This document shows positions 16,328 to 23,674 of a stretch of DNA of 53,314 nucleotides, one piece after another. Both the position numbers and the translations under genes were made by a program. Location of the stretch: the NCBI RefSeq assembly GCF_014654205.1, contig NZ_BNAW01000061.1, positions 1 to 53,314 of the forward strand. The letters are read 5' to 3'. The notes under the pieces are model-generated. The model was given only the letters and a program-made list of their open reading frames with translations, was not told the origin of the DNA and searched no databases. The stretch is from Amycolatopsis bullii. Its GTDB lineage: Bacteria; Actinomycetota; Actinomycetes; Mycobacteriales; Pseudonocardiaceae. The number at the start of each line of letters is the position of its first letter. Position 1 is the first letter of the stretch.

Positions 16328-17636
16328 CGCAGGGCACCCCGGGGGAGTCTCGGAGCAGCGGCGCCGCGGCGGGGGCGGCGCCGCTGCCCGAGCCGCCTCC
16401 CCCCGACGCCTGCGGGGCCGGGCGGCCCGCCAGGTTCGCCACGAACTCGCGGACGGCCTTCGAATCGACCTGCACGATGCTCTGCCCGTCCGGGCTCCGC
16501 CCGTTCGCCGTCACCACCGGGATCGTCGCGAACGTCAGCTCGCCCGACGCGATGCCCTTCGCCTGCTGCGCGAACTGCAGCAGGTCGAGGCCCGGGTCCA
16601 GGGTCAGCGACCGGTGCACCGCGTCCATCAGGTCGTTCAGCGTGCCCGGGCTGGTCAGCGTGCCCGCCGAGAGCAGCTGGTGCAGGGCCGAGGACAGGAA
16701 CGCCTGCTGCCGCACGATCCGGTCGAGGTCACCTCGCGGCAGGTTCTTGCGTTGCCGGACGAACGAAAGCGCTTCGCCGCCCGAAACCGTCTGCTCGCCG
16801 CGGCGGAAGTTCGCGCCCGAATCCTTGTCCTCGGTCGCGTGGTTCAGGCACACCTTGACCCCGCCGAGTGCCTCGGTCAGCAGGTAGAAGCCCAGCAGGT
16901 TGATCTCCGCGTAGTGGTCGATCCGCACCTGCGTCAGGTCCTGCAGGGCCTGCACCAGTACCCGGCGGCCCTCGGTGTCCGAGTCGCGCTCGATCTTCGC
17001 CTGGTCGCGCTCGCCCTGCCCGCGCAGCGCCTGCGCCGCGTGCGCCTTCGCCACGCCGTACGCCGAGTTGATCTTCGCCTCGCCGCGGCCCGGGATCGCC
17101 GTCCAGGTGTCACGCGGGATCGAGACCGCTGACGGCTTGCCGCCGTTCTTGGGGATCCGCAGCACGATCATCGTGTCCGTGTTCACCGCGCCGTCGTTGG
17201 CTTCGGTGCGCAGCTGCCGGAGCACCCGCGTCGGCAGCGCGTTGCCCTGGGCGTCCGTGCGCGCGTCGCTGCCGACGAGCAGGATGTCCTCCGCGCCGTC
17301 GTCCGCGGGCGGCGGCGCGGGCTCGCCGGCGCGCGGGGTGAGCGCGTCGGTCGTCGGGACCGTGCTCTGCAGCTGGTCCTTGGTGACGTAGACGTACCCG
17401 CTGGCCCCGAGCGCGAGCAGCGACACCAGGCCGACGGCCACGCGGCGCGTCACCCGGCCCACGCGGCGCACCCGAGACGGCGCCGGTGCCTGCCGCGGAA
17501 ACGGCGACGGCTTCTGTGTTATCTGGGGCTTCGCCCCGAGCCGGGGGCTTCGCCACCCGGACCCCCGAGAGCGGTCGTCGTCGCTCTCGGTCACCGGTTC
17601 GGCTGTCTTCTCCGGTTCTTCCTGGTCTTCTGCCAC
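16320..17636 (-). CDS. LytR-CpsA-Psr (LCP) phosphotransferase, short form
   Basis: The 438-residue LCP enzyme should attach a lipid-linked glycan (arabinogalactan or similar) to peptidoglycan outside the membrane. The cytoplasmic N-terminus is acidic at residues 1-23, then carries a repeat-encoded insert (about 24-38). One membrane helix lies at about 64-84. The LCP domain shows LVGSDART, NTDTMIVLRIP, SIPRDTW, KINSAYG and the Arg-rich FVRQRKNLPRGDLDRIVRQQ. No LytR_C domain is present. A Gly/Ser/Pro tail ends VPCVN, the same end as its neighbour. The GTG has GGAGG upstream. It lies 37 bp behind the other LCP gene, probably in one operon. Confidence 0.9.
   Translation of the reverse strand: MAEDQEEPEKTAEPVTESDDDRSRGSGWRSPRLGAKPQITQKPSPFPRQAPAPSRVRRVGRVTRRVAVGLVSLLALGASGYVYVTKDQLQSTVPTTDALTPRAGEPAPPPADDGAEDILLVGSDARTDAQGNALPTRVLRQLRTEANDGAVNTDTMIVLRIPKNGGKPSAVSIPRDTWTAIPGRGEAKINSAYGVAKAHAAQALRGQGERDQAKIERDSDTEGRRVLVQALQDLTQVRIDHYAEINLLGFYLLTEALGGVKVCLNHATEDKDSGANFRRGEQTVSGGEALSFVRQRKNLPRGDLDRIVRQQAFLSSALHQLLSAGTLTSPGTLNDLMDAVHRSLTLDPGLDLLQFAQQAKGIASGELTFATIPVVTANGRSPDGQSIVQVDSKAVREFVANLAGRPAPQASGGGGSGSGAAPAAAPLLRDSPGVPCVN
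17525..17567. repeat. bimodular GC-rich REP-like element inside an LCP coding region
   Basis: A small hairpin, GGGGCTTCGCCCC, is followed by a second GC-rich imperfect palindrome (CCGGGGGCTTCGCCACCCGG plus ACCCCCG). It is read through in frame by the minus-strand LCP gene, giving residues of about RGSGWRSPRLGAK in the cytoplasmic N-terminus. A similar arrangement occurs at 23687-23737. Confidence 0.5.
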
Positions 17637-17673
17637 GCTGGCTTTCCTCCCCCGAACACCCTGCGTACCCAGT

Positions 17674-19191
17674 CTAGTTGACGCAGGGGACGTCGCCCGC
17701 CGTGATCGGCGGTGCGGCGGGGGTGGCCGGAGCCGCCGGCGGGTTGGCGGCCGTCGACGTCGGCGCGCCACCCGGGCCGGCGGCCGAGTTCCGGAGGTCC
17801 TTGCCCAGCAGGACGCGCACGTGCCCGGCCGGGACGTCCCGGTCCGGCTCCGCCTGCACGACGGCGCCAAGTGCCTGCTTGACCAGGCCCAGGGCGGCGT
17901 CGTCGGCCGGGTTGTACCGGACGACCGTGGTGGTGCGGGCGCTCAGCCGCTGGTCGGCGGCGAGCGTGAAGCCCTTGCTCTGCAGCATCGCGTGCGTCTG
18001 GCCGGCCACCGACGGTGAGCCCGAGCCGTTGAACAGCTCGACCGTGACGGCCTTCGCGCCGGCCAGCTGCGTCGACGGCGGGGCCGCCGGAGTGTCGCCG
18101 TCCGACGTCAGCCGCGTCACTTCCGCCGCCACTTGGGCCGGGTCCACGCGCAGCACGTCGGCGCCGCCGATGGTGGCGTTGCCCAGCGTCGGGATGGTGT
18201 GGAACTCGATGTTGCCGCCGGTCAGGCCGCGCATCTGCGCGGCGAACTCGGTCAGGTCCCAGCCCTGCGACAGCACGACGGACTTCTTCACCGCCGCCAC
18301 CAGGTCGGCGATCTTGCCCGGGCTGGTCAGCACGTCGGTCGAGATCACCTTGCGGGCCAGCCCGGACAGGAACGCCTGCTGCCGCGCGATCCGGTCGAGG
18401 TCGTAGTTCGGCAGGCCGTAGCGCTGGCGGACGAACGCGAGCGCCTGCACGCCTTCGATCGTCTGGCGCCCGCCCGGCAGGTCGACGCCGGACTTCGTCT
18501 CCTTGACCGGTCCCTTGAGGCAGACCTCGACGCCGCCGATCGACTTGGTGATCTCGTAGAAACTCGCCAGGTTCACCTCGGCGTAGCGGTCGATCATGCC
18601 CGGCTTGCCGATGAACTTCTCGAGCGTGGCGATGAGGTTCTTGCGCCCGGCGACCTTCGCTTCCTGGTCGGCCTGCTTCAGGTCGGTCATGCCCTGGCGC
18701 TGCAACGCCCGGTAAGTGTCCGTGTACGCGTAGACGAACGCGCTGTTGAGCTTGTGCTTGCCGAAGCCGCCGGTCAGTTCCACCCACGAGTCGCGGGGGA
18801 ACGAGATCGCGATCGCGTGCTTCCCGTTCTGGGGGATGTGCACGAGTATCATCGTGTCGGTGTTCAGCTCGCCGTCGGAGACGCCGGCGTGCAGCATGTC
18901 CAGCACCTCGCGCGGCAGCGGGTTGCCCTGCGCGTCGGTGCGGCTGTCCTGGCCGACCAGCAGGATGTCGACCGCGCCGTCGAGCGGCTTCGCGTGCGCC
19001 TCGGTGTCGGCGAAGACGTTCGTGGTGGTCAGGCCGGTGTTCGGGTCGCCGATGAAGTGCCAGCCGTAGAAGGTCAGGGCCAGGACGGCCACCGACAGCA
19101 GGGAAACCACGACCTTGCCGCCGCGGCGGGCGAAGGCCGCGACGCCGTGGTCACGGCGCGCCGGGACGGTCGGCGCAGCCTGTTCGGTCAC
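17674..19191 (-). CDS. LytR-CpsA-Psr (LCP) phosphotransferase with LytR_C domain
   Basis: The 505-residue protein has a short cytoplasmic head, one membrane helix at about residues 26-45, and an extracellular LCP domain (LLVGQDSRTD, NTDTMILVHIP, SFPRDSWVEL, KLNSAFV, FVRQRYGLPNYDLDRIARQQ). A LytR_C domain near residue 375-450 (VTVELFNGSGSPSVAG) follows, then a Pro/Ala tail ending VPCVN. It is the likely counterpart of M. tuberculosis Rv3267 (Lcp1), which ligates arabinogalactan to peptidoglycan; here too it sits beside rhamnose genes. The GTG at 19191 has GGAGG 6 nt upstream. It is divergent from rmlB and leads an LCP pair. Confidence 0.93.
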   Translation of the reverse strand: MTEQAAPTVPARRDHGVAAFARRGGKVVVSLLSVAVLALTFYGWHFIGDPNTGLTTTNVFADTEAHAKPLDGAVDILLVGQDSRTDAQGNPLPREVLDMLHAGVSDGELNTDTMILVHIPQNGKHAIAISFPRDSWVELTGGFGKHKLNSAFVYAYTDTYRALQRQGMTDLKQADQEAKVAGRKNLIATLEKFIGKPGMIDRYAEVNLASFYEITKSIGGVEVCLKGPVKETKSGVDLPGGRQTIEGVQALAFVRQRYGLPNYDLDRIARQQAFLSGLARKVISTDVLTSPGKIADLVAAVKKSVVLSQGWDLTEFAAQMRGLTGGNIEFHTIPTLGNATIGGADVLRVDPAQVAAEVTRLTSDGDTPAAPPSTQLAGAKAVTVELFNGSGSPSVAGQTHAMLQSKGFTLAADQRLSARTTTVVRYNPADDAALGLVKQALGAVVQAEPDRDVPAGHVRVLLGKDLRNSAAGPGGAPTSTAANPPAAPATPAAPPITAGDVPCVN

Positions 19192-19328
19192 GCGCTTCCT
19201 CCCCTGTGACCCCGTGCTTCCCCCAGGGCACCAGCGTGCCTCCACCGAGACTCTACTGAGGGTGTTGTGGGACCTCCGTAGGCTGGGGGCGGATCGTCCC
19301 GTCCGGGGCGCGAGGGAAAGGCGGGAAG

Positions 19329-20318
19329 ATGCGGGTCCTGGTCACCGGTGGTGCCGGCTTCATCGGGTCGCACTACGTCCGGCAGGTGCTGACCGGCGCC
19401 TACCCGACGTTGCGCGAAGCCGAGGTGGTGGTGCTGGACAAACTCACCTACGCGGGCAACGAGGCCAACCTCGCCCCGGTCGCCGCCGACCCGCGGCTCG
19501 AGTTCGTCCGCGGTGACATCTGCGACACGGCGCTGGTCGCCGAGGCGATGACCGGCGTCGACCTCGTCGTGCACTTCGCCGCGGAGTCCCATGTGGACCG
19601 CTCGATCCTCGGCGCCGCCGACTTCGTGCTGACGAACGTGCTCGGCACGCAGAACCTGCTGCAGGCGGCGCTGCACGCCGGCGTCGGCAAGTTCGTGCAC
19701 GTGTCGACCGACGAGGTGTACGGCTCGATCGAGCACGGGTCGTGGACCGAAGACCACCTGCTGGAGCCGAACTCGCCGTATTCGGCGTCGAAGGCGTCGT
19801 CCGACCTGGTGGCGCGGTCGTTCTTCACCACCCACGGGCTGCCGGTGTGCATCACCCGGTGTTCCAACAACTACGGTCCGTACCAGTTCCCGGAGAAGGT
19901 CATCCCGCTGTTCGTCACCAACCTGCTCGACGGGCGGAAGGTGCCGCTCTACGGCGACGGGCTCAACGTCCGTGACTGGCTGCACGTGGACGACCACTGC
20001 CACGGCATCCAGCTGGTCGCCGACGGCGGGCGGCCGGGCGAGATCTACAACATCGGCGGCGGCACCGAGCTGACGAACCGGGCGCTGACGGAGAAGCTGC
20101 TGGCGGCGGTCGGCGCGGGCTGGGACAGCGTCGAGCCGGTCGAGGACCGCAAGGGTCACGACCGCCGGTATTCGGTGGACATCACGAAGATCGGCGACGA
20201 GCTGGGGTACGCTCCGCGCGTCTCCTTCGAGGACGGTCTGGCCGAGACAGTGGCGTGGTACCGGGACAATCGTGCGTGGTGGGAACCGCTGGCCGAACGG
20301 GCCGCGCTGAAGAAGTAG
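19329..20318 (+). CDS. rmlB: dTDP-glucose 4,6-dehydratase RmlB
   Basis: This 329-residue extended SDR makes dTDP-4-keto-6-deoxyglucose for dTDP-L-rhamnose. The NAD motif is TGGAGFIGSH. The HFAAESHVDRSI stretch and HVSTDEVYG (Thr-Asp-Glu catalytic triad region), then PYSASKASSD with YxxxK and NNYGPYQFPEKVIP, are diagnostic. The length is typical. The ATG is preceded by a GGGAAAGGCGGG ribosome region, and TAGGCT at 19279 is a possible -10. The gene is divergent from the LCP operon and 11 bp ahead of rmlD, so this is the rhamnose donor for the arabinogalactan linker made with WbbL further right. Confidence 0.96.
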   Translation: MRVLVTGGAGFIGSHYVRQVLTGAYPTLREAEVVVLDKLTYAGNEANLAPVAADPRLEFVRGDICDTALVAEAMTGVDLVVHFAAESHVDRSILGAADFVLTNVLGTQNLLQAALHAGVGKFVHVSTDEVYGSIEHGSWTEDHLLEPNSPYSASKASSDLVARSFFTTHGLPVCITRCSNNYGPYQFPEKVIPLFVTNLLDGRKVPLYGDGLNVRDWLHVDDHCHGIQLVADGGRPGEIYNIGGGTELTNRALTEKLLAAVGAGWDSVEPVEDRKGHDRRYSVDITKIGDELGYAPRVSFEDGLAETVAWYRDNRAWWEPLAERAALKK

Positions 20319-20329
20319 GGGAAGTTTCT

Positions 20330-21220
20330 GTGCCGCTGACGGTGCTTGTGCCCGGGGGTTCCGGGCAGCTCGGCCGGGATCTCGCCGCACTGGCGTCCGC
20401 TTCGGTGGACGTCGTGGCCCCGGGTTCGGCCGAACTGGATGTGACGGCGACGGGCCAGGTGCTGGCCGCGGTCGGCGCGTTGGCCGAGCGGGCCCGGGAA
20501 GCGGGCTCGGCGCCGGTGGTGATCAACGCGGCGGCGTACACGGCGGTCGACGCGGCGGAGACCGACGAGGAGCGCGCGTTCGCGGTGAACGCGGACGGCC
20601 CGCGTGTGCTCGCGGCGGCCTGCGCGTCCCGGCGGGTGCCGCTGATCCACGTGTCGACGGACTACGTGTTCCCGGGCGACGCTTCCGCGCCGTACGAGCC
20701 TGCGGACGAGCTGGGGCCGCGGTCGGCGTACGGCCGCACGAAGGCGGCGGGCGAGGACGCGGTGCTCGGGTCCGGGGCGTCGTCGTGGGTGGTGCGAACG
20801 TCCTGGCTGTACGGCAAGTCGGGCTCGAACTTCGTGAAGAACATGGCGCGGCTGGAGTCCTCCCGCCCGGAACTGTCCGTTGTGGACGATCAGGTCGGCG
20901 GTCCTACGTGGACTCTCGACCTGGCGGGCGGGCTGCTGGAGCTGGCGTCCCGGGTGGCGTCGGGCGACGGACCGCCGCAGCGGATCCTGCACTGCACGAA
21001 CGCGGGTGCGGTGAGCTGGTGCGGGTTCGCGCAGGCGATCTTCAAGCACCTGGGTGCGGACCCGTCGCGCGTCCGTCCGTGCACGTCGGCGGAGTACCCG
21101 CAGGCGGCGACTCGGCCGGCGTACTCGGTGCTGTCGCCGAAGTCCTGGCTGGACGCCGGGTTGACCCCGATGCGGTCGTGGGAAGACGCGCTGGACGCCT
21201 ACTTCGCGGACGCCAAGTAA
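20330..21220 (+). CDS. rmlD: dTDP-4-dehydrorhamnose reductase RmlD
   Basis: This 296-residue SDR performs the last step to dTDP-L-rhamnose. The cofactor motif is GGSGQLGRD. INAAAYTAVDAAE, HVSTDYVFPG, SAYGRTKAAGE (YxxxK) and RTSWLYG are typical RmlD landmarks. The GTG at 20330 follows AGGGGAAG and lies 11 bp after rmlB, so the two form an operon. No rmlC gene is visible in the window; the epimerase must lie elsewhere. The 3' end overlaps the convergent TetR gene by 22 bp, so the two cannot both have conventional 3' untranslated regions. Confidence 0.94.
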   Translation: MPLTVLVPGGSGQLGRDLAALASASVDVVAPGSAELDVTATGQVLAAVGALAERAREAGSAPVVINAAAYTAVDAAETDEERAFAVNADGPRVLAAACASRRVPLIHVSTDYVFPGDASAPYEPADELGPRSAYGRTKAAGEDAVLGSGASSWVVRTSWLYGKSGSNFVKNMARLESSRPELSVVDDQVGGPTWTLDLAGGLLELASRVASGDGPPQRILHCTNAGAVSWCGFAQAIFKHLGADPSRVRPCTSAEYPQAATRPAYSVLSPKSWLDAGLTPMRSWEDALDAYFADAK

Positions 21221-21780
21221 GCGAGCGCCATCTCGGTCGTCTCGGCCGCCCACGTGGTCCAGTCCAGATCGTCGGGCCAGTAGCGGCAGGTGGCGGCGCG
21301 GTGCACGCAGGCGCCGAGGATGGTCCGGGCCGTCATCCGCACGGCCCGGCTGTCTCCCGCGGCCTCGGCGAACGCCCGCTGGATGGCGGCCAGGGCCTGG
21401 AGACCGCGTTCGCGACCGTCGGCGCGCTGCCCGTCGAGGAGTTCGGAGAAGATCCGGTCGTGGTCGGCGAAAGTGTCCGCCAGCGCGCGGGTGAACGCGC
21501 CGACGACCGCGCGCGCCCCGGGCGCCGAGTCGCGGAGCGCTTCGCCGACGCTCGTCTCCAGGCGGCTGAGCAGCTGGTCCTTCACGGCGAACAGGAGCTG
21601 GTCCTTGCCGTCGAAGCGGCGGTAGATCGCGCCCACCGACAAACCCGCTTGTTCGGCGACCGCGCCGATCGTGAACTCCTCGTGGCCGCGGTGGGCGAGC
21701 ACGTGCTCGGCCGCGGCCAGCACCTTCTCCAGTGACGCACGGCTGCGCGCCTGCTGGGGCGGGCGAAAGCCCTCGTGCAC
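21199..21780 (-). CDS. TetR-family transcriptional regulator
   Basis: The 193-residue regulator has an N-terminal TetR helix-turn-helix at about residues 18-60, with EEFTIGAVAEQAGLSVGAIYRRF split as TIGAVAEQAG and GAIYRRFDGK. A helical ligand domain with no recognisable ligand motif follows. The GTG at 21780 has GGGAGG 5 nt upstream. A longer reading to 21867 would cross the operator and the divergent gene start, so I rejected it. It is divergent from the Wzt-type ABC ATPase and a 28-bp inverted repeat lies between them, so autoregulation and control of the exporter ATPase are likely. Confidence 0.9.
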   Translation of the reverse strand: MHEGFRPPQQARSRASLEKVLAAAEHVLAHRGHEEFTIGAVAEQAGLSVGAIYRRFDGKDQLLFAVKDQLLSRLETSVGEALRDSAPGARAVVGAFTRALADTFADHDRIFSELLDGQRADGRERGLQALAAIQRAFAEAAGDSRAVRMTARTILGACVHRAATCRYWPDDLDWTTWAAETTEMALAYLASAK

Positions 21781-21806
21781 GGGTACCTCCCACTGGTCGC
21801 GGTGCA

Positions 21807-21834
21807 GATGTGAATGATAACTTGCGTTCACATC
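21807..21834. promoter_or_regulatory. TetR-type operator between the TetR gene and the ABC ATPase
   Basis: GATGTGAA and TTCACATC form 8-bp arms around a 12-nt AT-rich core (TGATAACTTGCG). The site is centred in the 76-bp divergent gap. Its position favours repression of both genes by the adjacent TetR protein. Confidence 0.6.
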
Positions 21835-21856
21835 CGAGCCGTGGAGGGGTGACAGC

Positions 21857-22603
21857 ATGGTGGGCATCGACGTGCAGAACGCCTACGTCGACTTCCCGAT
21901 CTTCGACGCCAAGACCCGATCGCTGAAGAAGCGGGTGCTCGGCAAGGTCGGCGGGAAGATCGGCACCGGCGGCGGAACGCCGGTCATCGAAGCCCTGCAG
22001 GACATCACGCTGTCCATGGGCGACGGGGACCGCGTCGGGCTGGTCGGGCACAACGGTGCCGGCAAGTCCACGCTCCTGCGGCTGCTGTCCGGCATCCACG
22101 AGCCGACGCGGGGCCGCAGCCGGGTCGCCGGGCGGATCGCGCCGGTGTTCGACCTCGGCGTCGGGCTGGACCCGGAGGTGACGGGCCGCGAGAACATCCT
22201 GATCCGCGGCCTGTTCCTCGGCATGAACCGCGCGGAGATGGAGAAGCGCGTCGACGACATCGCCGAGTTCACCGAGCTCGGCGACTACCTCCACCTGCCC
22301 CTGCGCACCTTCTCCGCGGGCATGCGCGTCCGGCTCGCACTCGGTGTCGTCACCACGATCGATCCGGAGATCCTCCTCCTCGACGAAGGCCTCGGCGCCA
22401 TCGACGCGGCCTTCCTCGCCAAGGCCCGCGAACGGCTGGTCGACCTCGCGCGCCGGTCCGGGATCCTCGTCTTCGCTTCGCATTCCGACGAACTGCTCAG
22501 GGAGCTGTGCACCGACGCGCTGTGGATGGACGAGGGCCGGATCCGCCGGGCCGGCCCGCTCGAGGACGTCCTTGCCGCCTACAAGGCCTCAGTGACGTCC
22601 TGA
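21857..22603 (+). CDS. polysaccharide-export ABC transporter ATPase (Wzt/TagH type)
   Basis: The 248-residue ATPase carries Walker A GHNGAGKST, a TFSAGMRVRLAL signature region (replacing the usual LSGGQ, as in Wzt/TagH), Walker B ILLLDEG and the H-loop FASHSDE. The N-terminus VDFPIFDAKTRSLKK is typical of the O-antigen/teichoic/galactan exporter branch. The closest mycobacterial equivalent by type is Rv3781. Such ATPases work with an ABC-2 permease, yet none is present in this window. Its 3' end overlaps the convergent GT4 gene by 15 bp. It is probably repressed by the adjacent TetR. Confidence 0.9.
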   Translation: MVGIDVQNAYVDFPIFDAKTRSLKKRVLGKVGGKIGTGGGTPVIEALQDITLSMGDGDRVGLVGHNGAGKSTLLRLLSGIHEPTRGRSRVAGRIAPVFDLGVGLDPEVTGRENILIRGLFLGMNRAEMEKRVDDIAEFTELGDYLHLPLRTFSAGMRVRLALGVVTTIDPEILLLDEGLGAIDAAFLAKARERLVDLARRSGILVFASHSDELLRELCTDALWMDEGRIRRAGPLEDVLAAYKASVTS

Positions 22604-23674
22604 GGCGAGCCGGTACGCGCCCACCGTCAGCTCCGCGCACGTGCGCCACGTGAAGTTCGCCGCGTGCGCGCGCCTCGATGCCGACGTGGCCACCGCGTGC
22701 GGGTCCGTCACCGCCATCCGCAGGGCCTCCGCCAAGCCGTCCACGTCGCCGTACGGGACCAGGCTGGCGCACTCGCCCGCCACCTCGCGCAGCGCCGGGA
22801 TGTCCGTGCAGACCACCGGGACGTCCGAGGCCATCGCCTCCAGTACCGGCAGCCCGAACCCCTCGTCGCGCGAGGGCAGCACCAGGGCCGACGCGCCCGC
22901 CACCACCGTCCGCAGGTCCACATCGGACAGGTAACCCGTCTGGAACCGGCGGGCACCCCGCGGGAACGGGCCCGGGCCCGCGAACACCAGGTCCGGCAGG
23001 TCCGGTGCGGCCTCGTGGGCCCGGGTCAGCCAGTCCAGGCCCTTCCGCGGCCCGGCGGCCCCGGCGAACAGCAGATACCGCGAAGGCAGCCCCAGCCGCG
23101 CCCGGCGCTCGTCGTCCGGGGGACGCGCGGTGAACCACGCCGGGTTCACGCCCAGCGGCGTCACCACGATCTTGTCGCGCGAGACGTCGAGACGCTCCGC
23201 CACCGCGTCCGCCACCGCGGCCGTCGGGGTGCAGATGACGTTGGCCCGGCGGGCGCCGCGGCGGACCAGGTCCGGCAAGCCGCGGTCGCTCGGGGCGAGC
23301 TCCGCGGGATTGTCCAGAAAGGCCAGATCGTGGATCGTCACCACGCCGGCCGCGCGGAAGCGGCCCGGCAGCACGAAGTTCGTGCCGTGCACCACGTCCG
23401 TCGGGCCGGCGAACAGCTCCACCGGCGGGAAGTCCGACCGCAGCCACGCCGCCCGCAGCAGCCGCGCCGCCACCGGCATCCCGCGGGCGCGGGCGCCGTA
23501 CGGGAGCACGTGGCGCAGCCGCCGCCAGCCGCGCAGGGTGAACGCCACCGCGCGCGTGTCGACCTCCGGGATCGACACGAGTTCTTCGCTCAGCGCGGCC
23601 GTGTACCGGCCGATCCCGGTGCGCGCGCCGAGCAGCGGGGTGCCGTCGAGGAGGACACGCAGTGACCTAGCCAC
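22589..23674 (-). CDS. GT4-family glycosyltransferase
   Basis: The 361-residue GT-B fold enzyme has an N-terminal Gly-rich acceptor-side loop (LLGARTGIGRYTAAL), a central VVTIHDLAFLDNP, and a nucleotide-sugar-binding C-terminal half with FAGAAGPRKGLDWL. The conserved E-x7-E element reads PSRDEGFGLPVLEAMA. The family retains donor configuration; the sugar is unknown. The GTG has GGAGG upstream. Its first 8 bases overlap the end of the large GT2-GT4 gene, so the two are translated together. Further genes of the same class follow to the right. Confidence 0.9.
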   Translation of the reverse strand: MARSLRVLLDGTPLLGARTGIGRYTAALSEELVSIPEVDTRAVAFTLRGWRRLRHVLPYGARARGMPVAARLLRAAWLRSDFPPVELFAGPTDVVHGTNFVLPGRFRAAGVVTIHDLAFLDNPAELAPSDRGLPDLVRRGARRANVICTPTAAVADAVAERLDVSRDKIVVTPLGVNPAWFTARPPDDERRARLGLPSRYLLFAGAAGPRKGLDWLTRAHEAAPDLPDLVFAGPGPFPRGARRFQTGYLSDVDLRTVVAGASALVLPSRDEGFGLPVLEAMASDVPVVCTDIPALREVAGECASLVPYGDVDGLAEALRMAVTDPHAVATSASRRAHAANFTWRTCAELTVGAYRLASGRH

